In this document: positions 17,846 to 27,303 of the stretch, piece after piece | Numbering within the stretch: the stretch's first letter is position 1 | Layout of the letters: every line of letters starts with the position of its first letter | NCBI RefSeq assembly: GCF_001435235.1 | Contig: NZ_AZGB01000016.1 | Span: 1 to 64,000, forward strand | Direction of reading: 5' to 3' | Source: Liquorilactobacillus ghanensis DSM 18630 | GTDB lineage: Bacteria > Bacillota > Bacilli > Lactobacillales > Lactobacillaceae | DNA length: 64,000 nt | Translations under genes and position numbers: made by a program | The notes under the pieces: model-generated | What the model was told of the DNA's origin: nothing | Seen by the model: the letters and a program-made list of their open reading frames with translations, nothing else | Databases searched by the model: none

Positions 17846-18352
17846 ATGAAAAAAAATAATTTTGACGTTAAAGATGCAATTATTGCCGGTAGTATTGCTG
17901 GAGTCGTTTCGGGTTTTGTTAAACTAGGCTGGGAAAATTTATTCCCTCCACGGACACCGGAACGGGATGCAACTAATCCACCGCAGCAATTTTTGCAGCA
18001 GCTGGGGGTCCCAAGTAAGTTTACTCATGCAACCTATACTTATTCTGGACATAAATTACCTTGGGTCAGTTTTTTGTTGCATTTTGGTTTTTCAACAAGT
18101 TTTGGAGCCTTTTACACTGTTGCCGGTCATTATTTGCCATTGCTTAAGTTAGGGCAAGGGACTTTCTTTGGTGCCGGTGTTTGGGCAGCAGCACATCTGA
18201 TTGCTTTACCAGAATTTGGAACGGTTCCCGCAGCCAAAGATCAACCATTAGAAGAACATTTATCAGAACTTTTTGGGCATGTTTCATGGATGTGGGTCAC
18301 TCATGTAGTCGCAGAAGAATTGTTGGCTGAAAATAATCAGCGGCAAAAATAA
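17846..18352 (+). CDS. YagU-family (DUF1440) membrane protein
   Basis: A 168-residue protein with an N-terminal hydrophobic GSIAGVVSGFVKLGWENL and the family's PPRTPERDATNPPQQ motif near residue 38, then two or three further membrane segments. YagU is linked to acid survival in Escherichia coli; its molecular role is not known. ATG start with GAGGGGG upstream. The GPH symporter gene follows after 29 bases. Confidence 0.8.
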   Translation: MKKNNFDVKDAIIAGSIAGVVSGFVKLGWENLFPPRTPERDATNPPQQFLQQLGVPSKFTHATYTYSGHKLPWVSFLLHFGFSTSFGAFYTVAGHYLPLLKLGQGTFFGAGVWAAAHLIALPEFGTVPAAKDQPLEEHLSELFGHVSWMWVTHVVAEELLAENNQRQK

Positions 18353-18381
18353 GCAAGTAGATCAGGGAAAGGAAATGCCAT

Positions 18382-19704
18382 ATGAAAGATGAGTCAAAAT
18401 GGCAAACGCGCTGGCCGGAAAGAATCAGCTACGGTTTGAGTGATGCGGCTGATAATCTGGTTTTTCAGATGATGACGACGTATTTGTTATTTTTCTATAC
18501 TGACGTTTATGGCTTAGGTGCTGGGGCCGCGGCGATTTTATTCATTGTCGCTCGTGTAGCAGATGTTGTTGAAAGTTTGATTATTGGTCTGATGATTGAC
18601 CGAACCCATTCAAAGTATGGTAAAAGCCGACCGTTTTTCCTATGGTATGCTTTACCGTATGCAATTTTTGCCATTTTAACCTTTGTTACCCCTGATTTTT
18701 CAGCAACAGGAAAATTAATCTGGGCTTATATAACTTATTTAGGTTTGGGATTTTTGTACACTGCAGTTAATTCACCAATTACTTCGATTTTGCCAACGAT
18801 GACGCGAAACTCACGTGAATTGACTTTGTTAGGGGTTATTCGTCAATTCTGTGGCAGTTCGGTTCAAATTATAGTGGCAGTTTTCACATTACCGTTAGTA
18901 GCTCTTTTTGGCGGTGGCAATCAGCGTCAGGGATTCTTTTGGACGATTGTAGTATTCAGTATTATTTCACTAATTTTGATCTTAAATACTTTTGTTCATG
19001 TACGTGAACGTTTTACGGATCATGAAATTGCCCATCAGCCGTTACGTAAAGTAGTGAAAATGCTGCGACAAAATCGACCTTGGATCGTAATTTCGATTGT
19101 TATATTTTTGTTTTGGCTGGTAACAGCAATTAAGAATCAAACTACTATTTACTATTTCAAATATACACTGCACGCGTCGGGTTTGGTGCCCTTAGCTAAT
19201 AGCTTTACACTGAGTTCCTTATTGGGAGTATTGTTGATTATGCGGCTGACTCATCATCTAAGCAAAAAGCAAACGATGCAATTGGGAATTATAGTAGAGT
19301 TAGTGGGACAATTATTATTAAGTGGTGGTGTTTACCTAAACTTATTACCGTTGTTGTTTGCCGGAATTTTGGTTAACTCAGTAGGTAATGGAATCGTTGT
19401 TGGATTGGTTTCGATTATGATTGCTGATACCGTGCGTTATGGGATGACTATGGGAATCCAAGCTGAGGGAGTATTAGCTTCAACAGATGATTTCGGTGTC
19501 AATATGGGCTTGGGTTTAGGCGGTTTAATCACGGCTGGTTTATTCGATTTAGCCGGTTATGTGCCAAATCATGCTCAAAATGCTGCGACATTGGGAATGA
19601 TCAATTTAAACTATGTTTGGCTGCCGCTGGTAATATATTTGTTAATGTTGGCAACGCTTCACTTTTATAATGAAGAAAAGATGCTGTTAGAAATTAATGG
19701 ATAA
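18382..19704 (+). CDS. GPH-family sugar:cation symporter (MFS)
   Basis: A 440-residue transporter with about twelve membrane segments. The glycoside-pentoside-hexuronide family is shown by SYGLSDAADNLVFQMMTTYL at the N-terminus and GLMIDRTHSKYGKSRPFFLW near residue 72, the conserved cytoplasmic loop. It should import a glycoside, pentoside or hexuronide with a cation. No glycosidase or sugar gene is adjacent to indicate the substrate, and there is no C-terminal EIIA domain. Confidence 0.88.
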   Translation: MKDESKWQTRWPERISYGLSDAADNLVFQMMTTYLLFFYTDVYGLGAGAAAILFIVARVADVVESLIIGLMIDRTHSKYGKSRPFFLWYALPYAIFAILTFVTPDFSATGKLIWAYITYLGLGFLYTAVNSPITSILPTMTRNSRELTLLGVIRQFCGSSVQIIVAVFTLPLVALFGGGNQRQGFFWTIVVFSIISLILILNTFVHVRERFTDHEIAHQPLRKVVKMLRQNRPWIVISIVIFLFWLVTAIKNQTTIYYFKYTLHASGLVPLANSFTLSSLLGVLLIMRLTHHLSKKQTMQLGIIVELVGQLLLSGGVYLNLLPLLFAGILVNSVGNGIVVGLVSIMIADTVRYGMTMGIQAEGVLASTDDFGVNMGLGLGGLITAGLFDLAGYVPNHAQNAATLGMINLNYVWLPLVIYLLMLATLHFYNEEKMLLEING

Positions 19705-19714
19705 GGCGTTTTCT

Positions 19715-19761
19715 TTGACAATCCTTTCATTTAGTGTTACTTTTATAATCACATTGAAAGG
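19715..19761 (+). promoter_or_regulatory. promoter/operator region of the NmrA-type reductase gene
   Basis: TTGACA at 19715-19720 and TATAAT at 19744-19749 lie 23 bases apart, too far for a normal promoter. The inverted repeat CCTTTCA (19723-19729) and TGAAAGG (19755-19761) brackets the -10. This could be a regulated promoter needing an activator or a repressor site, but the evidence is thin. Confidence 0.3.
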
Positions 19762-19779
19762 GTTTAGGAGGAATAGCTG

Positions 19780-20625
19780 ATGAAATATGGAGTCACTGCA
19801 GCAACAGGAAAATTTGGCAAAACGGCGGTTGAAACTTTACTTGAGCAAGTAGCACCAACGGATATTGTCGCAATTGTACGTAATCCGAAAAAAGCAAAGC
19901 AAGTTCTACCAGCAGGAATTGAGATCCGCCAGGGAGATTATACTGAGTTAGAACAGCTGGAACAGGCTTTTAGCGGCATTGATCGCTTGTTATTTATTTC
20001 CTCACTTCCTAGCGGGGGATATCCGCGCGATAAACAGCATTTGAATGTAGTAGCTGCTGCTAAGAAAGCTAAGATTACTTATATTGCATATACAAGTTTT
20101 CCGCATGCTGATCAAGCGACTAGTGTATTGTCAGCTGATCATCGAACAACGGAAAAAGCACTTCAAGAAAGTGGTTTACAGTATTCCTTTTTACGGAATA
20201 ATTGGTATCTGGAAAACCAAGCCGATTTAATCCATACAGCGCAGGCTGGAAAACCAGTTTATTTCTCAGCTGGAGATGGTCAAGTTGGCTGGGCACCGGA
20301 AAAATATTATGCTCAAGCAGCTGCTAAAGTTTTACAAATATCACAGCCGAAAAGAATCTATGAATTTGCCGGTAAACCACATACTTTCAGTGAATTAGCT
20401 CAAATTGCCGCTGAAACAAAGGGAAAGCAGGCTGAAATTCATCAAGTAAACGATGATCAATATCGTGAAATATTAAATCAGGCTGGTTTACAAGCAGCCG
20501 CTGGAGCAATTATTATGATTCAGCAATTGATTCGTCAGGGTGAATTAACAGAAGATACTAGTGATCTAACTGATGTTTTGGGTCAATCGTTGCCGGAACT
20601 GAATGAAGCAATTAAAGAAATTTAA
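19780..20625 (+). CDS. NmrA-like NAD(P)-binding reductase (QorB/YtfG type)
   Basis: A 281-residue atypical short-chain dehydrogenase. The Rossmann start is VTAATGKFGKTAVETLL, an NADPH-binding VRNPKKA motif follows near residue 37, and the central part has YTSFPHAD and LRNNWYLENQ as in quinone reductases of the QorB type. It may reduce quinones or act in redox sensing; the reaction is inferred from the family. GGAGG lies seven bases before the ATG. A terminator follows. Confidence 0.82.
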   Translation: MKYGVTAATGKFGKTAVETLLEQVAPTDIVAIVRNPKKAKQVLPAGIEIRQGDYTELEQLEQAFSGIDRLLFISSLPSGGYPRDKQHLNVVAAAKKAKITYIAYTSFPHADQATSVLSADHRTTEKALQESGLQYSFLRNNWYLENQADLIHTAQAGKPVYFSAGDGQVGWAPEKYYAQAAAKVLQISQPKRIYEFAGKPHTFSELAQIAAETKGKQAEIHQVNDDQYREILNQAGLQAAAGAIIMIQQLIRQGELTEDTSDLTDVLGQSLPELNEAIKEI

Positions 20626-20636
20626 AATTTATGATT

Positions 20637-20674
20637 AAAAAAGCTGATGAGTTTTAAACTCATCGGCTTTTTTT
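20637..20674. terminator. bidirectional terminator between the reductase gene and motB
   Basis: AAGCTGATGAGTTT and AAACTCATCGGCTT pair with one G-T, flanked by A and T runs. It closes the reductase gene and the opposing motAB operon, and marks the left edge of the motility region. Confidence 0.85.
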
Positions 20675-20681
20675 GACGAAA

Positions 20682-21458
20682 TTATTTGCTGTAATTAATT
20701 CTTTGAATAATAATTTCAACACGCCGGTTTTGTGCTTGACCAGCTGGAGTCGAATTTGAAGCGCGGGGCTTATTTTCGGCATAAGCCTGAATTGAAACAT
20801 TGCTTTCATTTAAAGTTTGATTGTTAACATAGTACTGCATAACGTTAATAGCACGAGCTGAACTCAATTCCCAGTTAGAATGATAAGGCCCATTATTAGT
20901 TTTGTATGGCATATTGTCTGTATAACCAGCAATGACGACCGGGTTTTGACTCAAAATTTTTAAAGAAGGTGCTAAAATATTAAGCGCTTTTTGAGCTTGA
21001 TCATTTAAATCAGCATTTCCAGACGCAAATAAGATATTGCTTTTTAAGTTGATATGAATACCATCTGATTGCAGGCTGACCGTAATATTCTTAGCCAAAT
21101 TGGGATCTTTATCAATGCTTTGTTGCAATTGGTCACTAACGTTTTGCAATTGTTCTGCTTCTAGTTGATCTTTTTTTACCAATGATGGATTTTTTGCTGC
21201 TTCAGAACCTTTTAAGATGCTCTTATCAGAATCTGCTCCAGATTGGGCACTAAGCATATTTTTTCCGGTTTGATAAGTATTGGAATGGTTAGACAAAATT
21301 GTACCAAACTCGGTTCGAAACTCTTCAAATTTATGCTGATCAATTTTAGCCATCGCAAATAGAATAATGAATAGAGCCAGTAATAAAGTCATTATGTCTG
21401 AGTATGGTAATAACCATCCTTCTGACGCACCTTCATCGCTTTTTTTCTTTTTTCTCAA
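20682..21458 (-). CDS. motB: flagellar stator protein MotB
   Basis: A 258-residue stator subunit that anchors the MotA channel to peptidoglycan. A single membrane helix lies at about 17-40, with the proton-binding Asp in PYSDIMTLLLALFII near residue 20. A plug/linker follows, then a C-terminal OmpA-like peptidoglycan-binding domain (AGYTDNMPY, WELSSARAINVMQY, NRRVEIII). It starts with TTG directly after the MotA stop and uses a Shine-Dalgarno inside the end of motA, so the two are coupled. The conserved Asp context points to a proton-driven stator, though ion choice is not certain. Confidence 0.95.
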   Translation of the reverse strand: MRKKKKSDEGASEGWLLPYSDIMTLLLALFIILFAMAKIDQHKFEEFRTEFGTILSNHSNTYQTGKNMLSAQSGADSDKSILKGSEAAKNPSLVKKDQLEAEQLQNVSDQLQQSIDKDPNLAKNITVSLQSDGIHINLKSNILFASGNADLNDQAQKALNILAPSLKILSQNPVVIAGYTDNMPYKTNNGPYHSNWELSSARAINVMQYYVNNQTLNESNVSIQAYAENKPRASNSTPAGQAQNRRVEIIIQRINYSK

Positions 21459-22250
21459 TTATTTTCCACGCTCCTCCTTGTCTTGATCCTGATCTTGTGA
21501 TCTCAGACTTGGGGCGATTAGACTATTTAATTTTTGCTCAATGCTGCGTGGAGCTTGCCCGGCTTGAATTGCCAAGACACCTTCTAAAACTAGATTTAAG
21601 GATTGAACTTCTTGATCGGACTTAACTGTTAAACGAGATCCAATTGGCGTCAAAATAACATAACCAAAAAAAATTCCGAACATCGTAGCAACAAAGGCAG
21701 AAGAAATCATTTCACCTAATTTGCCGACATTTTGCAAATTACCCAATGCTCCGATTAAACCGATAACAGCTCCCAAAACTCCTAAGGTTGGTGCAGTTGA
21801 ACCGGCTGTTTTGAAAATCCCCGCTCCAACACGATGACGTTCCTCAATTCCGTCAATTTCATTTTCCATAATTTCACGAACTTCATCTGGGTCAATACCA
21901 TCAACAACCATTTCCAAACCTTTTTTCATGAAGGGATCTTCCAGTTTTTGTACGGGATCTTCTAGTGCTAAAAGGCCATCTTTGCGTGCCTTATTAGCTA
22001 ATTCAACCAGCTGTCTGATCGTTTCGGCATAATTATACTCTTTATTGGCGAACAACACTTTCAACATTTTGGGGATCCGTTTGATTTCTTGCATTGGATA
22101 TGAGTTGAGTGTTGCAGCAATTAAACCAACAAAAATAATTAAGCCGGCTTCAGGACTAATTAGAACCGAAATACTGGCACCTTTTAACAACATACCAGCT
22201 AAAACAGCGATTGTTCCGATAATTATTCCCGCTAGTAAAAATAAATCCAT
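21459..22250 (-). CDS. motA: flagellar stator protein MotA
   Basis: A 263-residue membrane protein with four predicted helices. With MotB it forms the torque-generating ion channel. The ASISVLISPEAGLIIFVG start and the late APTLGVLGAVIGLIGAL segment are typical, and the charged cytoplasmic loop has IDGIEERHRVG. I start at ATG 22250, nine bases after GGAGG; the longer frame back to 22301 overlaps the SigD promoter box. Transcribed divergently from the main flagellar run. Confidence 0.95.
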   Translation of the reverse strand: MDLFLLAGIIIGTIAVLAGMLLKGASISVLISPEAGLIIFVGLIAATLNSYPMQEIKRIPKMLKVLFANKEYNYAETIRQLVELANKARKDGLLALEDPVQKLEDPFMKKGLEMVVDGIDPDEVREIMENEIDGIEERHRVGAGIFKTAGSTAPTLGVLGAVIGLIGALGNLQNVGKLGEMISSAFVATMFGIFFGYVILTPIGSRLTVKSDQEVQSLNLVLEGVLAIQAGQAPRSIEQKLNSLIAPSLRSQDQDQDKEERGK

Positions 22251-22299
22251 ATTTAATAGCCTCCTACAATTGGCGTAGTTTTGGATATTCCATTTGTAC

Positions 22300-22327
22300 A
22301 TATCGGTACGGATCAGGGATTAATTAA
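22300..22327 (-). promoter_or_regulatory. SigD promoter of motA-motB
   Basis: On the minus strand CCGATAT (22300-22306) is preceded by 15 bases and TTAATT (22322-22327). The -10 is a perfect sigma-28 type box and the -35 is close to TAAA. It lies 50 bases upstream of the motA ATG. Confidence 0.75.
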
Positions 22328-22764
22328 GAACTAAGCTGATTTTTTTTAATTTATAAGAAAAAAATAATTTTTTTTGCGAAGATATAAGGCTGTGCTGACG
22401 ACCTGATTTGGAAAATATAATAACCATTAGTTTAAAAAATAGCTTATATTTGCCAAAAATTGTATCTGAAAATCTTAAATGAAGGAATTATTTAAAATAA
22501 TAAACGTCAATAACTAATTAATGGTAATTTTATAATTCATAACATGATAATTTATAATAATTTAACCAACATCAAATAATAATAGCGCAATATTTTACTT
22601 TTATTTATATAAAGCGTAAAAATATTGACCATAAAAGTCCCGGTAAATAAACTTAATTTCTAATCGTATTTAGAAAAATAGAATGTTATAATAAATCCCA
22701 GAAAAGATTTAATTTTATATCTCCTTAATTTTTAGAAGATAATTTACTAAAGGGGGCTTGTAAT
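22328..22764. other. divergent regulatory region between motAB and flgB
   Basis: Strongly AT-rich spacer that should hold whatever master control starts the flagellar run. Apart from the extended -10 element described separately, there is TTGACC (22625-22630) with TAAACT 17 bases on, a weaker second promoter candidate. I see no riboswitch, terminator or small ORF. Confidence 0.45.
22684..22692 (+). promoter_or_regulatory. vegetative extended -10 promoter of the flgB run
   Basis: TGTTATAAT is a perfect extended -10, about 70 bases before flgB. It has no SigD-type CCGATA box, which fits early flagellar genes, including sigD, being made by the housekeeping polymerase. Confidence 0.55.
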
Positions 22765-23133
22765 TTGGATACTTATAATTTAATGAAAGAAGCAATGGGT
22801 GTTTCAGCAACTCGCGCTAAAGTAATTTCCAGCAACATTGCAAATGTTAATACTGCAAATTACAAAGCTAAACGTGTGGTCTTTGAAAATCAACTTGCAG
22901 ACGCCAAACAAAATTTAAATTTGGCAACGACGAATAAACGACATATTTCATCTGGCAGCACGGATGATTCTTATATAACAACAAATAATGACACTAGTGT
23001 TACCAGAAATGGTAATAATGTCGATTTGGATGTTGAAATGGCTGACCAGGCAACCAATAGCCTATATTACAATTCGCTTGTGTCCCAATTAAATGGGCGG
23101 CTGCAGACGATGGGATATGTTGTTGAGCATTGA
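22765..23133 (+). CDS. flgB: flagellar basal-body rod protein FlgB
   Basis: A 122-residue proximal rod protein and the first gene of the long run. The rod-family N-terminal motif ISSNIANVNTANYKAK lies near residue 22, and the C-terminal helix (NSLYYNSLVSQLNGRLQ) completes the D0 coiled coil. Slightly short but complete. It starts with TTG, with AAAGGGGG eight bases upstream. Confidence 0.93.
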   Translation: MDTYNLMKEAMGVSATRAKVISSNIANVNTANYKAKRVVFENQLADAKQNLNLATTNKRHISSGSTDDSYITTNNDTSVTRNGNNVDLDVEMADQATNSLYYNSLVSQLNGRLQTMGYVVEH

Positions 23134-23158
23134 TAGGATTTTTTAAGGAGGGCTCAAG

Positions 23159-23596
23159 GTGAGTATTTTTGATGGTTTGGCAATCAATACTAGTGGTTTA
23201 GCACTTGAACGATTGAAACTCGATACGATTTCTACCAATATTGCGAATGTTAATACCAATACAACAGCAGATGGTGGGCCATACAGGTCTAAGTCTGTTT
23301 TATTTTCTGAAAATGTAAAAAATGCCGGTAAGGATGATTCGTCAATTGCAAATGGTGGTCAGATGAGTTATGGGGTAAAAGTTAATGGCATCCAACAAGA
23401 TGATTCGGTGAAGCGGACATATGATCCGACAAATCCGCAAGCTGATCAAAATGGGTATGTAGAAACTTCAAATGTGAATTTAGCTGATCAGATGGTTGAC
23501 ATGATTCAGGCAATGAGAACTTATGAAGCCAATGAAACGGCTGCTGAATCAAACAAAGATATGTTGAAAAAAGCGTTAGAAATTAGTAAGGGATAA
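23159..23596 (+). CDS. flgC: flagellar basal-body rod protein FlgC
   Basis: A 145-residue rod protein. ISTNIANVNTNTT lies near residue 25, and the C-terminal NVNLADQMVDMIQAMRTYEANE is the standard FlgC ending. GTG start with AAGGAGG about ten bases upstream. Confidence 0.95.
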   Translation: MSIFDGLAINTSGLALERLKLDTISTNIANVNTNTTADGGPYRSKSVLFSENVKNAGKDDSSIANGGQMSYGVKVNGIQQDDSVKRTYDPTNPQADQNGYVETSNVNLADQMVDMIQAMRTYEANETAAESNKDMLKKALEISKG

Positions 23597-23607
23597 GGTG
23601 GCTCATA

Positions 23608-23928
23608 ATGATAACAAGTAATGTCGGAGCAGTAAGTTTGCAAAATTATCAGAAGTCATTAGCAAAGATAACGGGATTTGATCAAACAAGTAAAACAAAT
23701 AAGAATGCTGCAACCTTTAGTAATTATTTAGATAAAGCAGTTTCAAACGTCAATCAAAAAATGGTCTCAATGGATAATGCTACTAATAATATGATCAATG
23801 GCAACACAAGTGATCTGGGAAATGTCATGGTCAAGATGACCGAAGCACAATTATCAATGGAGACAGCCGTCCAAGTTAGAAATAAACTACTGGATGCATA
23901 TAACGATGTTAAAAACATGCAATTCTAA
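23608..23928 (+). CDS. fliE: hook-basal body protein FliE
   Basis: A 106-residue adaptor joining the MS ring to the rod. The C-terminal half has the family pattern MVKMTEAQLSMETAVQVRNK followed by LLDAYNDVKNMQF. Position between flgC and fliF is canonical. Confidence 0.92.
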   Translation: MITSNVGAVSLQNYQKSLAKITGFDQTSKTNKNAATFSNYLDKAVSNVNQKMVSMDNATNNMINGNTSDLGNVMVKMTEAQLSMETAVQVRNKLLDAYNDVKNMQF

Positions 23929-23958
23929 GGTGAGTAGCTAGAGGGAGTTTGAACAACT

Positions 23959-25551
23959 GTGGGAAAAGTGGCTACGTTTTTTTCAGGTTTAAAAGAAAAA
24001 TGGCAAAATCAAAGTCGAATTAAAAAAATTATTTGGATCTTAGCAACTCTAAGTATCCTTTTTGTTTCAGGAACGGTTTATTATTTGAACACGCGAGTGC
24101 AATATGATGTTCTTTTTACCGGGTTGAGTGAAGGCGATGCCGGGACGATTGCAGATGAACTGAAACAGGAAAATGTTCCTTATAAGCTGGCTGACAATGG
24201 ACAGACGATCATGGTTGATAAAACTCAGGTCGATCAAGTCAGAATTCAATTAGCAGAAGATAATAAACTGCCTAATAGTTCACAGGGGTTTGAATTATTT
24301 GATAATTCCAATGTGATGACGACAGATGCCGATCGACGGATTATGTATCAGCGAGCTTTAACTGGAGAACTGGAAAAATCAATTGATTCACTTAACGAAG
24401 TCCAGACTTCAAAAGTTATCTTAGTGACGCCTAAACAAAGTGTCTTTGCAGATAGTGATGATGGAGATAGCTCTAAGCCAGCCAAAGCTTCAATTGTATT
24501 AACGTTGAAAAGTGGCGGAATTTCGAATCAAGCAGTTCAAGGAATTGTCGCGTTAACAGCTGGAGCGGTTGAAAATCTGGATCAGCAGCATATCAAGGTT
24601 GTTGATAGTCAAGGAAACGTTCTTTTTAATGGTAAAAAAGGTTCAAGCAATTTAGTTAGTGCGAATGATAAGTATCTGACGATCAAGCAAAACTATGAAA
24701 AGAGTTTGCAAAAAAAGATTCATAATTTGTTGGATCCAATTTATGGCAAGAAAAATGTTCAAGTAGCGATCAACTTAGACATGAATTTTGATGCAGTTAA
24801 AAATAAAACTGTTACGTACAATAATCCGCAAATCAGAAGTGAAAAAACTGATAGTGAAACTAATGGTAATAACACGCAGAATACCCAAACCGGTGAAGCT
24901 AATAATAACGCAACTAACCAGACCGGCAATAATAATGGTGCCAGCCAGTCATCCAGTCGAACAGTCAATAATGAATTAAATACTTCGACAACAGATACGA
25001 TTAGGGCACCAGGATCAATTAACCGAATGACGACATCAGTGATTATTGCTAATGGTATTTCAAGAGCTGATCGGCGGCGAATTAGAAGACTGGTTTCATC
25101 TGCAATTGGTTATAACCAAGGACGTGGTGACAGCCTGCAGGTTCAGGGAGTCAACTTTGCTAAAAATAATAAAACTCCACGTCCTAAAGCGAAGAAAGCC
25201 AAAAAGAGCAGCAATTGGAATATCTGGGCCTATGTTGGTTTAGGTGTGGCAGCCTTGATCTTAATCGGAACAATTGTATTCTTGATTATTCGTTTCCGGC
25301 GGCGGCGCTTGGAAGAAGAATATGAAGATTACGAAGATGAGGCAGCACCAGCAGCTGATGTCACAGCTAACAATACCACTAAGCTACCAGAAGATCAGGA
25401 ACCGAAAAGAGAAGAAAAACCGGTAGTTAAGCCGGCTAAACCATCTAAGGAACAGCAGCTTAATAAACAGACTCGTGATTACGCGAAAGACAATCCAGAA
25501 GAGGTCGCTGATTTATTAAAGGCATGGATGAAGGAAGACAATAAGGGGTAA
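23959..25551 (+). CDS. fliF: MS-ring protein FliF
   Basis: A 530-residue membrane ring protein. Membrane helices lie at about 25-45 and 425-447. The periplasmic-side ring-building motifs (VQYDVLFTGLSEGDAG near 48, MYQRALTGELEKSI near 130) are clear. An Asn/Thr/Gln-rich insert lies at about 300-335. The C-terminal ~60 residues (RDYAKDNPEEVADLLKAWM) bind FliG. GTG start after GAGGGAG. The fliG gene follows after five bases. Confidence 0.96.
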   Translation: MGKVATFFSGLKEKWQNQSRIKKIIWILATLSILFVSGTVYYLNTRVQYDVLFTGLSEGDAGTIADELKQENVPYKLADNGQTIMVDKTQVDQVRIQLAEDNKLPNSSQGFELFDNSNVMTTDADRRIMYQRALTGELEKSIDSLNEVQTSKVILVTPKQSVFADSDDGDSSKPAKASIVLTLKSGGISNQAVQGIVALTAGAVENLDQQHIKVVDSQGNVLFNGKKGSSNLVSANDKYLTIKQNYEKSLQKKIHNLLDPIYGKKNVQVAINLDMNFDAVKNKTVTYNNPQIRSEKTDSETNGNNTQNTQTGEANNNATNQTGNNNGASQSSSRTVNNELNTSTTDTIRAPGSINRMTTSVIIANGISRADRRRIRRLVSSAIGYNQGRGDSLQVQGVNFAKNNKTPRPKAKKAKKSSNWNIWAYVGLGVAALILIGTIVFLIIRFRRRRLEEEYEDYEDEAAPAADVTANNTTKLPEDQEPKREEKPVVKPAKPSKEQQLNKQTRDYAKDNPEEVADLLKAWMKEDNKG

Positions 25552-25556
25552 AGATT

Positions 25557-26570
25557 ATGGATTCTATGGATTCAATGGAAGGAGTTAGAAAGGCAGCAAT
25601 TCTTTTAATTTCTTTAGGTTCTGAAACCTCTTCGAAAATCATGAAATTGTTGCCGGAAAATCTCATAAAAAAGCTGACCTATGAAATTGCCAATATCGAA
25701 TCAGTTGATTCTGATGAGCAAACGCAGGTTCTTAATGAAGTAGTTAACACCATGCATGCGCATAAGTATGTTTTAGATGGTGGAATTGACTACGCTAAAA
25801 ATTTACTGATGCAATCAGTCGGGCCACAAAAGGCTAAGGAAATTCTGGATTTATTAAAGCAAATCCAATTAAAAGAGCGGCCGTTCGATATTGTGAGGCG
25901 AGCGGATGTTAAACAGTTAGTTAACTTGCTGTCTGATGAGCACCCGCAAACAGTGGCACTGATTTTCTGCTATTTGCAATCAGGCAAAGCTGCTGAGGTT
26001 CTTTCAAATTTTCCGCCAGATAAACAGGCAGATATTGCAGAACGAATTGGAACGATTTCCAGCGCTTCACCAGCAATTATCAAACAAGTTGAAAAGGTAA
26101 TTGAAACCAAGTTTTCAAGCTATGTTGAGAGCGATAGTGAGAATATTGGCGGAGTTAAGACTTTGGTTGAGATTTTGAATTCAGTTAGCCGGAGTACTGA
26201 AAAACATATTCTGGGTGATTTGGAAAAACGGCAGCCTGAATTGGCCAGTGAAGTCAAAGCTAGTCTATTTACCTTTGATGATATCGTTACACTTGATTCG
26301 CGGGATGTGCAGAAAGTTTTGCGGGATGTTGAAAATGATGTCTTGGTATTGGCGCTTAAAGGTGCCAATGATCAAATCAAAGACTTTGTATTCTCCAACT
26401 TGTCAACACGAGCTGTTGAAAACATTAAAGAAGAAATTGAATTTTTGGGACCTACACGATTGTCGAATATTGAAGAAGCTCAACAGAAAATCGTTGGTGT
26501 TATTCGTCACTTAGATGAAGCTGGTGAGATTATTATTCAAAGAGGTGGGCAAGATGAAGTTGTCAGCTAA
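25557..26570 (+). CDS. fliG: flagellar motor switch protein FliG
   Basis: A 337-residue rotor protein. The N-terminal domain (KAAILLISLGSETSSKIMKLL) binds FliF. The middle domain has HPQTVALIFCYLQSGKAAEVL with the conserved ARM-type helix, and the C-terminal torque domain carries the charged helix LDSRDVQKVLRDVEND. Three in-frame ATGs occur in the first seven codons; the first is listed. The last 17 bases overlap fliH. Confidence 0.96.
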   Translation: MDSMDSMEGVRKAAILLISLGSETSSKIMKLLPENLIKKLTYEIANIESVDSDEQTQVLNEVVNTMHAHKYVLDGGIDYAKNLLMQSVGPQKAKEILDLLKQIQLKERPFDIVRRADVKQLVNLLSDEHPQTVALIFCYLQSGKAAEVLSNFPPDKQADIAERIGTISSASPAIIKQVEKVIETKFSSYVESDSENIGGVKTLVEILNSVSRSTEKHILGDLEKRQPELASEVKASLFTFDDIVTLDSRDVQKVLRDVENDVLVLALKGANDQIKDFVFSNLSTRAVENIKEEIEFLGPTRLSNIEEAQQKIVGVIRHLDEAGEIIIQRGGQDEVVS

Positions 26571-27303
26571 AAGCATTTTGAAACAAGCAGCTGTGGCTGA
26601 ATCCGGTCAAGCTAAGGCAATTATTACTAAGCAGCCTCAAAAAGAAAAGTCTGCCACAGCGGATGAAAAATTGTGGCTGGAAGATGGAACTTTAAATCCG
26701 CAAACTAATCTGATTTCGTCTGAGAAAAAGGTTGAGCTTAAGTCAATTCGTCAGCAGGTTCTCGATCAAGCTCATCAAGATGCTGAAAAGTTAAAAAAAC
26801 AAGGTTATCAGGCAGGAAATGCTGCTGGTCAAAAGGCCGGGTATCAAGCGGGCTATCAAAAAGGACTAGCAGCCGGTCAGAAGTTGGCCGAGCAGCTAAC
26901 GGTTCAAGCCAAACAAAATGTTAAATATTCTTTAACGGCTGCGCATGATTATGTTGTGGATAAGCAAGCTGAATTAATGAAGTTTGCAGTTGAGATGGCA
27001 GAAGTGCTGGTAAAAAGAAAATTAGACCAAGATCCAGCGGCAATTAGTGCCTTGTTAGAACCAATGTTGCTAAAAATGCAGCAACCGGAACAACTGTTAA
27101 CTATCCATGCTCATCCGCGGTATCACCAACAATTGGAACGTCAGATGAAACTGGAAAAACAAAAATTACCTGGATTTCGTTATTTGATTTTAGATGATGC
27201 TGATAAATCAGCTTATCAAGTATCGGTTGAATCAGACGAAGGATTGACTTCATTTGATTTAGCTCAGGAATTAGAGCGGTTTTTACAGCAGACTGAGAAA
27301 TGA
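26554..27303 (+). CDS. fliH: flagellar export ATPase regulator FliH
   Basis: A 249-residue protein that binds FliI and holds the ATPase complex at the export gate. It has a Gln/Ala/Gly-rich coiled region with GxxxG-like repeats (AGNAAGQKAGYQAGYQKG) at about 90-107, a FliH hallmark, and a C-terminal V-ATPase E-like domain. ATG 26554 with GAGGTGGG upstream is preferred over the in-frame ATG 26515 deep inside fliG. Confidence 0.88.
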   Translation: MKLSAKSILKQAAVAESGQAKAIITKQPQKEKSATADEKLWLEDGTLNPQTNLISSEKKVELKSIRQQVLDQAHQDAEKLKKQGYQAGNAAGQKAGYQAGYQKGLAAGQKLAEQLTVQAKQNVKYSLTAAHDYVVDKQAELMKFAVEMAEVLVKRKLDQDPAAISALLEPMLLKMQQPEQLLTIHAHPRYHQQLERQMKLEKQKLPGFRYLILDDADKSAYQVSVESDEGLTSFDLAQELERFLQQTEK

